A DNA stretch of 64,000 nt, from contig NZ_NHMP01000002.1 in assembly GCF_002221595.1 (NCBI RefSeq), positions 186,001 through 250,000 of the forward strand. Direction: 5' to 3'. How positions within the stretch are numbered: the stretch's first letter is position 1; the number at the start of each line of letters is the position of its first letter. This document shows positions 54,025 through 60,992 of this stretch, piece after piece. The position numbers and the translations under genes were made by a program. The DNA is from Turicimonas muris (GTDB taxonomy: Bacteria > Pseudomonadota > Gammaproteobacteria > Burkholderiales > Burkholderiaceae_F). The notes beneath the pieces are model-generated. The model ran no database searches, was not told the DNA's origin, and worked only from the letters and a program-made list of their open reading frames with translations.

Positions 54025-54673
54025 GCTGCAGGAAAGTGCCCTTATCAGAATTGTGGACGATGATGATGCAATGAGAAAATCTTGGAGATTCCTCATTGAA
54101 GGTGAAGGCTGGCACACGGTTTGTTATTCTTCTGCGCTTCGCTTTCTAGAGGAAGATAACCGCGAAGAGCCCGGCTGTGTTGTGTTAGATGTCAGAATGC
54201 CTGATATGAGCGGTATTGAGCTGCAGAGAGTCATGATGCTGCAAAAGAATGGCTTGCCTATTATCTTTGTATCGGCCCACGGTGATATCGATATGGCTGT
54301 TCAAGCTCTCAAGGACGGTGCCTCTGATTTTCTCCCAAAACCTGTGAGCGCTGACCGGCTTTTAGAGGCCATTGAGAAAGCGGTAAAAAAAGACTTAGAA
54401 CGCCGGAAAGAAAAGAAACTGGCTGAAGAAACCCGACAAGCTTTCAATACGTTGACCGCTAGGGAAAAGATGGTAGCTCGAAAAGTTGCCCGCGGTTTAC
54501 TAAACAAGCAAATCGCTGATGAGCTGAATATCAGTGAAAAAACTGTCCAAGTCCATAGAGGTGTAGTGTGCCGCAAACTTACTCTCGATAATCCACGAGG
54601 AAGATTCAAGCTCGGAAACTTTCCGTTAGCCCTCTTTATTAATACCGGACAAATGGTCGAAATAACCGGATAA
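54005..54673 (+). CDS. TtrR/FixJ-type response regulator of the mcc locus
   Basis: 222 aa. Receiver: VDDDDAMRKSWRFLIEGEG, phospho-Asp in CVVLDVRMPDMSG, IFVSAHGDIDMAV, Lys in FLPKPV. LuxR-type helix-turn-helix LTAREKMVARKVARGLLNKQ, NISEKTVQVHR. The final ~25 residues (after CRKLTLDNP) do not look like a FixJ C-terminus, and the last 48 bases overlap the convergent larE gene, so a recent 3' frameshift or extension is possible. Likely controls mcc transcription. Confidence 0.9.
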   Translation: MRMNLDKLQESALIRIVDDDDAMRKSWRFLIEGEGWHTVCYSSALRFLEEDNREEPGCVVLDVRMPDMSGIELQRVMMLQKNGLPIIFVSAHGDIDMAVQALKDGASDFLPKPVSADRLLEAIEKAVKKDLERRKEKKLAEETRQAFNTLTAREKMVARKVARGLLNKQIADELNISEKTVQVHRGVVCRKLTLDNPRGRFKLGNFPLALFINTGQMVEITG

Positions 54674-55474
54674 AACAGGAAGAAATACGATTTTTAAAGC
54701 TTTTCCGGAAGCTGCTTCTAAAGAGCCTGCGTGTTCAATTTTCCTTATTAGAGAATCTGAGAGGGAAGCCCTATGACTTTCAGGGATGTGAACAGCAAGA
54801 TAGGGTTCCCCTATTTCTCTGACACGAAAAGGTATCTCTGGTGACACTTCCCCCAGGATTTCCTGAATTCTTTGCTCAATTTTCTCGATTGAGTTGATTT
54901 GTTCTGTCGTGATCTCGAAGTTATAAGGAAACCTTGTAAGCAAACAAGGTTTAGATACTTGGTTAAAGTTATCCAATCCGATTTCTTTTCCAATGGTTCG
55001 AATTTCTGTCTTCGAAAGTCCTGCCTCTGCCAGAGGCGAGAGAACATTCAATTCCTTTAAGGCGCGAATGCCCGGGCGATAGCATTCCAAATCAGAGTGA
55101 TTAGTACCGTCGCAGAGTTTATTAACACGTGTTAATAAAAATGAGAAAAGCCCTTTTTTACAGTGAAAGCAGCGGGTTCTTAAGTTGCATTTGACCTCCG
55201 GTACTTTCAGGGGATTTTGAACCAACACTTCTAACGGAAAGTCGTGATTTTTTGCCCATCTTTCCGCATCTTTGGTTTCTTGAAGGGAAAGATGCGGCCC
55301 GGAGATGTGGAACAGTCGGACTTTGAGCCCTAAATAGTCACAAGCATGCGCAAGAAACCGACTGTCCAGGCCTCCTGAAAAAGCTATGTTTACAGGTTCT
55401 TTTCCAAATTGTTCCGATAGAAAAGCTCTTAATCTTTCGAGTTTCGAATTAAACATAGCTTGTTCCGTAAACAA
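54626..55474 (-). CDS. larE: LarE, ATP-dependent sulfur-transfer enzyme of nickel-pincer cofactor synthesis
   Basis: 282 aa. PP-loop AFSGGLDSRFLAHACDYLG near residue 31, CFHCKKGLF, the DGTNHSDLECYRPGIRALKE substrate loop and SKPCLLTRFPY with the Cys at the place of the sacrificial sulfur-donating cysteine. LarE thiocarboxylates the dinucleotide P2CMN made from the LarB product. Overlaps larC by 26 bases. An ATG six codons later (MFNSKLERL) is an alternative start. Confidence 0.92.
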   Translation of the reverse strand: MFTEQAMFNSKLERLRAFLSEQFGKEPVNIAFSGGLDSRFLAHACDYLGLKVRLFHISGPHLSLQETKDAERWAKNHDFPLEVLVQNPLKVPEVKCNLRTRCFHCKKGLFSFLLTRVNKLCDGTNHSDLECYRPGIRALKELNVLSPLAEAGLSKTEIRTIGKEIGLDNFNQVSKPCLLTRFPYNFEITTEQINSIEKIEQRIQEILGEVSPEIPFRVREIGEPYLAVHIPESHRASLSDSLIRKIEHAGSLEAASGKALKIVFLPVLSGYFDHLSGINKEG

Positions 55475-56294
55475 AAAGCGCTCCGTTAGGGACTTCGGGA
55501 TAAGTGTAGGTGCCGTAAATCGTGCTTATTTTTTCAACTACTATCATCGGCCAGCCACCGAATGTAGGATTAAATGCTTTAAGAAGTGCTAATGCTGTCG
55601 GAGTGATTGTTTCTCCTTCGGCTCCAAAGGGGCGCACTGGTATTCCCGCAAGCAATGCTTGAACTGCCGGAGCTGGAGATGGAATAAAGCCGTGAGCGCA
55701 ATGAATTACTCCGTCAGCTATCGGAAGAGGGCTGACCACGAAATAATCAGGATTTAATCTGACAAAAAGTTCGCAGGTGAGGCAGATGTCCAAAATACTG
55801 TCTAACGCACCTACTTCGTGAAAATGAACTTCTTCAATATTAAGACTGTGGACGGCGGCTTCAGCTTCAGCAACAAAAGAGAAGGCCGAGACGGCATAGG
55901 ACTTTGCTTTTTCAGAAAGTTGTGCCTGAGAAATAATTTTAAAAATATCATCAAGGTTTCTATGCTGATGTTCGTGTGGCAGCTGAACTGAGCAATGCCA
56001 GCCTGCAATGTGATTAACCTCCTTTTTAACGAGCTGGACCGAACCTTTTAAGGCAGGGAAAATACCATTAAGGATGTTGTCGGTCTCTTGAGAAGAAAGT
56101 CCGAGTGTGCGGATAAGGCCGCACAAGAACATGTCACCTGAAAGTCCTGAGTGGGACCTGATGGTCAAGACTTTCTTTCCTGCCTTGAGTTTGTAGCCTT
56201 GTTCCGAATGCTTGCCGTGTTCATGATGATGGTGAGAGACTCCAATATTACAGTGAGATTGGTCGTGATGAGAATGGTGGTATTCGTTTGTCAT
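55449..56294 (-). CDS. larC: LarC1-only nickel insertion protein, LarC2 domain missing
   Basis: 281 aa. A His-rich lead (HHSHHDQSH, SHHHHEHGKH) precedes the LarC1 core: LTIRSHSGLSGDMFLCGLIR, VHFHEVGALDSILDICLTCE, SPLPIADGVIHCAHGFIPSP and GAEGETITPTALALLKAF. It stops after VPNGALFVYG, where LarC1 normally passes into LarC2. Full LarC proteins are about 380-420 aa, and the C-terminal LarC2 binds CTP needed for nickel insertion. No LarC2 segment follows in any frame: larE overlaps the end. Confidence 0.88.
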   Translation of the reverse strand: MTNEYHHSHHDQSHCNIGVSHHHHEHGKHSEQGYKLKAGKKVLTIRSHSGLSGDMFLCGLIRTLGLSSQETDNILNGIFPALKGSVQLVKKEVNHIAGWHCSVQLPHEHQHRNLDDIFKIISQAQLSEKAKSYAVSAFSFVAEAEAAVHSLNIEEVHFHEVGALDSILDICLTCELFVRLNPDYFVVSPLPIADGVIHCAHGFIPSPAPAVQALLAGIPVRPFGAEGETITPTALALLKAFNPTFGGWPMIVVEKISTIYGTYTYPEVPNGALFVYGTSYV

Positions 56295-57064
56295 TTAGTA
56301 GATCCTTTGCAGGACAGTAATGTTTTATATGCCATGCATGCTGCGCCGAAACCGTTATCAATATTTACTGCCGCAACACCCGGTGCACAGCAGGCAAGCA
56401 TTGAATTTAATGCTGTCTGTCCTCCCTTGCAAACACCGTATCCGATCGAAGTGGGAACTCCAATGATAGGTTTGCTCGTTAGGCCGGCCAGAACACTGAC
56501 AAGCGCAGCTTCCATTCCGGCAACGGTGATGATTATGTCAAAGGAATTGATTTGAGATAATTTCTCTTGCAGCCTCCATAAGCCACTGACTCCACAGTCT
56601 TCAAATACTTCACTTTTTACATTAAGGTAATCCAAAGTTCTTTTGGCTTCCCATGTTACGAAGCCGTCCGAAGTTCCGGCTGAGACAATAGCTACTCGCC
56701 CATTGACTTTTTTTGGTATCTGGTTCGAATAAGCAGTTTTGGCTAAAGCGTCAAAACTATATTTTGATTGGAATTCAGGACTGAGTCGTCTGAAGACGGA
56801 AGGGGATAACCGAGTAAACATAATTGGATGTTCGGTGTTTAAAGCGAAGTCCTCTAAAAGCTTAAGGACTATTGGTTCTTCTTTACCTTCAGCGTAAATG
56901 ACTTCTGGAATACCGGTGCGGTTGGTCCGGCCGAAATCAAAATTTATATGTTCATTCATAAAGCTATAACCTTGGGAGGCTGTTAGTTTTGATCTGAAAG
57001 AGTTTCTACAATGTTTTTCAAAAGAATTTTTACTAGATATTTCACTAGAAACGAGATTATTCAT
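56291..57064 (-). CDS. larB: LarB, NaAD carboxylase/hydrolase of nickel-pincer cofactor synthesis
   Basis: 257 aa as an ORF, or 222 aa from the ATG at 56957-56959 (MNEHINFDFGR), which removes a lead unlike the family. Contains DFGRTNRTGIPEVIYAEGKE, the PurE-like core VAIVSAGTSDGFVTWEAKRT, FEDCGVSGLWRLQEKL, VAGMEAALVSVLAGLTSKPI and GYGVCKGGQTALNSML. LarB carboxylates nicotinic acid adenine dinucleotide and cleaves it to P2CMN. First gene of the larBCE operon; overlaps larC by 4 bases. Confidence 0.92.
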   Translation of the reverse strand: MNNLVSSEISSKNSFEKHCRNSFRSKLTASQGYSFMNEHINFDFGRTNRTGIPEVIYAEGKEEPIVLKLLEDFALNTEHPIMFTRLSPSVFRRLSPEFQSKYSFDALAKTAYSNQIPKKVNGRVAIVSAGTSDGFVTWEAKRTLDYLNVKSEVFEDCGVSGLWRLQEKLSQINSFDIIITVAGMEAALVSVLAGLTSKPIIGVPTSIGYGVCKGGQTALNSMLACCAPGVAAVNIDNGFGAACMAYKTLLSCKGSTK

Positions 57065-57303
57065 TAATTCGGAAGAACTCTTAATATTTTTTGCCTAGGT
57101 AGGAAATAACCCTTAAAAATATGTTTTTATTCAACATATTTAAAATCATTGAGTTATTTAATAATAAGGGTTTTTCCTAATTAGTATTTACCCTAATATT
57201 TATTCAAAAAGTCGGCTCAACTCTTGTATCAATTCGTAAATTCGGTAATTATTCACGTTGTCCATATTTGACACATTTTTACAATTCATTCAGGAAGAAA
57301 ATT
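57065..57303. promoter_or_regulatory. Divergent lar/dcu promoter region with repeated ACCCTWA boxes
   Basis: AT-rich 239 bases between the divergent larB and dcu genes. It contains AACCCTTAA near 57108, AAGGGTTTTTCCTAAT at 57166-57181 and TTTACCCTAATATTT at 57187-57201, i.e. the same short word in both orientations. Close variants precede napD. A shared regulator of anaerobic genes is inferred. Confidence 0.45.
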
Positions 57304-58665
57304 ATGGGTGCTATTTTTTGGTTTCAAGTTTTACTGCTTTTAGCATTCTTGTTCTTCGGAGCAAGAAAAGGTGGTATGTGTTTGGGCCTCTTGGGCGGTA
57401 TTGGCCTTATCATTTTCGTTTTTGGCCCGAAGCCATGGCTTGGACTTCCACCAGGAAAACCTCCAGTTGACGTTATTCTGACTATTATCGCTGTAGTAGC
57501 CGCTGGCGCCACACTTCAGGCCTCCGGCGGTTTGGACTGCATGCTCCAGGTAGCTGAGAAAATTCTTCGTAATCGCCCGAAGATGGTTACCTTTCTCGCT
57601 CCATTGGTCACTTTCACATTGACCATTCTCTGCGGTACAGGCCACACTGTATACACAATGCTCCCGATTATTTATGACGTGGCTATTAAGACAGGGATTC
57701 GTCCGGAACGTCCGATGGCAGCTTCTTCAATTGCTGCACAGATGGGCGTTATTTGCTCCCCGGTTTCCGTAGCTTGCGTTTCTATGATCGCTTTGATGGC
57801 TGGTCATCCAATGGCAAACGGTACAGAAATCAACTTGTTGACATTGATGTCTCTGACAATTCCTGCCGGTTTGATCGGTTTGCTCGTCATGGCAACTTGG
57901 TCTAACTTCCGTGGTAAAGATTTGGATAAAGACCCGGAATTCCAGGCTCTTATTGCTGATCCGGAAGCTAAGAAGTATGTCTACGGCGAAACATTGACTC
58001 TCCTGGGTAAGAAGCTTCCTGCTAAGCAATGGACAGCTATGTGGATTTTCTTGGCCGTTGTTGCTGTCGTTGCAATGCTTGGTGCTGTTGCCGAATTTAG
58101 ACCAATAGTCGGTAAGAAGCCGCTCTCCATGACATTAGTAATCCAGATGTTCATGTTTGCTTGCGGTGCCATCATTGTATTCGCGACAGGAACTGCTCCG
58201 AAGTCCATCGGCGCTACTCCTGTCTTCCGTTCAGGTATGGTTGCCGTGGTTTGCGTGTTCGGTGTTGCATGGATGTCCGATACAGTATTTAAAGCTCACT
58301 TGAATGATCTTAAGGAAGTCTTGGTTGAATACGTTAAGGTCTATCCATGGGCTTATGCTTTCGTTATCCTTCTGGTTTCTAAGTTGGTTAACTCTCAGGC
58401 GGCTGCAGTGGCTACAATCGTTCCGGTTGCCCTGGCTGTTGGTACGCCGGCGGGTGTTGTAGTCGGTTGCTCGGCTGCTTGCTACGGTTACTACATCATC
58501 CCGACTTATCCATCTGACTTAGCATCTATCGAATTCGACCGCTCTGGTACAACTAAGATTGGTAAGTTTGTTATTAACCATTCCTTTATCCTTCCGGGTT
58601 TGATTGGTGTGTGTACCGCTACGGTTGCCGGTTACTGCATGGCATACTTGCGCGGCTGGATCTAA
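57304..58665 (+). CDS. DcuA/DcuB-family anaerobic C4-dicarboxylate transporter
   Basis: 453 aa from the ATG with AGGAAG upstream. About 10-12 helices. Family landmarks: [79 protein letters not shown], and [21 protein letters not shown]. Dcu carriers exchange external fumarate, malate or aspartate for internal succinate during fumarate respiration. Divergent from larBCE; an IS element is inserted just downstream. Confidence 0.9.
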   Translation: MGAIFWFQVLLLLAFLFFGARKGGMCLGLLGGIGLIIFVFGPKPWLGLPPGKPPVDVILTIIAVVAAGATLQASGGLDCMLQVAEKILRNRPKMVTFLAPLVTFTLTILCGTGHTVYTMLPIIYDVAIKTGIRPERPMAASSIAAQMGVICSPVSVACVSMIALMAGHPMANGTEINLLTLMSLTIPAGLIGLLVMATWSNFRGKDLDKDPEFQALIADPEAKKYVYGETLTLLGKKLPAKQWTAMWIFLAVVAVVAMLGAVAEFRPIVGKKPLSMTLVIQMFMFACGAIIVFATGTAPKSIGATPVFRSGMVAVVCVFGVAWMSDTVFKAHLNDLKEVLVEYVKVYPWAYAFVILLVSKLVNSQAAAVATIVPVALAVGTPAGVVVGCSAACYGYYIIPTYPSDLASIEFDRSGTTKIGKFVINHSFILPGLIGVCTATVAGYCMAYLRGWI

Positions 58666-58674
58666 TTCACAAAA

Positions 58675-60341
58675 CTAAAGTTCTTTTGAACTAAAAAGGG
58701 GCTGTTGCAAAATTCGATTTTTCGTCGGACTAGCGCATCCCCTTATTTTTGTAGCTTTTTTTGCTATCTCGTTGGGTTGAAGTTTTTCCCTCTTATTTAT
58801 CCTATTTTCTATTTTTTTAGCTGATGGTTTTTTTAAAGTTTCGGGCTCTAAAGTTCGTTGAGCAGACCAATAAAAAGGCACTTTCTCTGACTCAACAAAC
58901 TTAAGATACTTCCTTACATTTAGGCCCGTACTCGTCAGAGCAAATTCCACTGTTACCCTATGCGGGATCTTCGATGGAAGCGTGTGTATTCCATATTCTG
59001 TTTTATAGCTCCAAATACGCCTTCAACTTGGCAACTCCGGTTGACACGCATTTCAATTGCTTCCGGTGAAAGCAGCAAATCTCTAGCCTGTTGTTTTAAT
59101 AGGGCGTAGCGCGGATGGATTTCAAACAATCTTGAGTTTTGAGATTTGTTTTTCAAATAACGTCTACAGTAGAGGCCGAAATTGCATCTACTGCAATCCT
59201 TAACGTAGAAGTAGGCAGAATTGGACTTATATCTATAGTTGGGCGGTGGCTCGACTCTTTGTTCTTTGCTCTCGCCCAAACATTGAAAGGTGTTCTCATC
59301 CACATACTCGTAAGTAGCAGGGTTCCGGACAGTCTTCTCTCTGTTCCAGGAGCCGTACTTTATGAAGGCTTTTATCCCTTTCTGGTCGCAATATTCGTAA
59401 TTGGCCAAACTGCCGTAGCCAGCATCAGCACATAGTCTTTCCGGATAGGTTCCATACCAGCGGTAATATTGTTCCATTGCCGGCTGAAGTGTACGTATAG
59501 CCGTTCGATCCTGAGAAACGTAATAAGAGACGACAAAGCCGTTGCTGACTACGATCTGGGCGTTATATGCGGCATGCATTTGACTTCCAAGGCCACTGTA
59601 ATAATCCTCCTTTAGACACGTGGCCGTTGCGTCATGATCGGTCTTGTAATACGAATTCCGATGCTCACCGCAGATGGCTTCCTTCTCCTCGTATTCCAAA
59701 GCTTTTAACAGGTACCCAGAGAGCTGTCTTCTCATCTTTGCAAGAGTATTCTGGCCTCCCTCAATGAGTGCGGGACTTACATTGTCTACGTCCGCCAGTT
59801 TTTCCATAATTATTTTCGAGGGAATAATCCCGGCTTCAGGAAGCCCTTTTTCTAAATGCATTAAACGGAGCAGGTTTGTAACCTTCTCACAAAGTCGAAG
59901 GTGAAAGATTGTTGGTCTCCAAACGAACCTGTGTTTATTGGCATTTGCTTCGAACTTGCTGCCATCTAAATAAACGGTATTCATGCTTTTAGAGCATTCC
60001 ATAAAAACTCTTTTCATTAAGGCAACAAATATGAAAGAGATTTTGGGAACGAGGTCTGTGATGAAACGGGAGAAACTAGATCGGCTTGGCTGAGCCTCTC
60101 CTATGAGGTAAATGATCCGTAGATCTGTGAAGCAGGCCACTTCCATTTCTCGGAGAGAAGCCTTGCCAAGTACGAAGCAGTGAAGAACAGCGGCAAAGAG
60201 AAGGCATTGGTCAATTTTTGATCTGCCGGGCTCAATTTCTAGGTTTAGGTATTTCCATGTATTAGAATTCTCTGAAAGTAACAAATATGTGTCTAATTTT
60301 TTACGCTCTGAGAGCGGCAGAGGACACGCATAAAAAAGCAT
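58675..60341 (-). pseudogene. IS1182-family transposase, frameshifted near its C-terminus
   Basis: A 462-codon frame carries the family pattern: an N-terminal SRSSFSRFITDL region, TVYLDGSKFEANANKHRFVW with the first catalytic Asp, RLCADAGYGSLANYEY with the second, and the GVFGAIKQNMEYTRFHRR end with the Glu region. It stops at 58953, but the next frame continues without a gap as SPHRVTVEFALTSTGLNVRKY. One base is missing near 58975-58980, after HRR. All DDE residues lie before the break, so the truncated product may keep partial activity. The second frame runs on through the left terminal repeat to 58675. Confidence 0.88.
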
Positions 60342-60535
60342 GTCCTCCTAAACGGTAAAATAGGTCATGGGAAGTGTCTTTACAAGAGATCACTTCACCA
60401 TAGCATGCAGCGGGATTTCTTTCCTATGTTTGCTTTTAAATCAATGAGTTAATTCTAATATTTAGTTTTTTCAGTAATAGAAGAAGGGTTGGAAAATCCT
60501 TTCGTTTTGCGAGTGAATTTTGCAACGGCCCTTTT
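58694..60535. mobile_element. IS1182-family insertion sequence
   Basis: About 1.84 kb. Left end GGGGCTGTTGCAAAATTC (58698-58715) and right end GAATTTTGCAACGGCCC (60514-60530) form imperfect terminal inverted repeats, each flanked outward by A or T runs. The single transposase gene reads on the minus strand. No target duplication could be fixed because of the homopolymer flanks. Lies between dcu and napD. Confidence 0.88.
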
Positions 60536-60694
60536 TTGTGGAAAGAAAGCGTAAAAATCATATACAAATAACTAAAATATCTAGGGTTTTTACCTAATAT
60601 TTTTGGTTATTTCTGGGTAGAATGTTTGCTCCTTGCGCAAGATTATCCATAATTTAAAAACCCCTAATGAACAACTAGTGTAAGTAGGTGTCCC
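60536..60694 (+). promoter_or_regulatory. nap promoter region with AGGGTTTTTACCTAAT element
   Basis: TAGGGTTTTTACCTAAT at 60582-60598 closely matches AAGGGTTTTTCCTAAT in the lar/dcu region (57166-57181), about 100 bases before napD. It may be a regulator site or part of a promoter (TAATAT at 60595-60600). Only 50 bases separate it from the IS end. Confidence 0.45.
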
Positions 60695-60973
60695 ATGAAT
60701 TATTCTGGCCTGCTGGTGGCTTGCAAACCCGGATGCTTTTCGCAAGCCTTGGAAGCTGTCTCTGCGATTTCCGGTGCAGAAGTTCACCAAAAACAAGAAG
60801 AAGCCAGTCGTTTTATTGTGGTGGTCGAGGCTCCGTCGGTCACTGAAGAGACAGAAATATTTAAATCGATTTCAGCCCTTGACTCCGTTATGGATGTTTC
60901 CCTTTTGGTCCATCATTTTGAAGAATCCGCTGAAATTAATCCTCTTGATAATTTTGAAAAGTTAACCCAATAA
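60695..60973 (+). CDS. napD: NapD, Tat chaperone of periplasmic nitrate reductase
   Basis: 92 aa, the normal size, ferredoxin-like fold: NYSGLLVACKPGCFSQALEA, ISGAEVHQK, SRFIVVVEAPSVTEET, and VMDVSLLVHHFE. NapD binds the Tat signal of NapA and delays export until the cofactor is loaded. First gene of the nap operon, 19 bases before napA. Confidence 0.92.
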   Translation: MNYSGLLVACKPGCFSQALEAVSAISGAEVHQKQEEASRFIVVVEAPSVTEETEIFKSISALDSVMDVSLLVHHFEESAEINPLDNFEKLTQ

Positions 60974-60992
60974 CTTTGGTTTAGGAGAGCGT

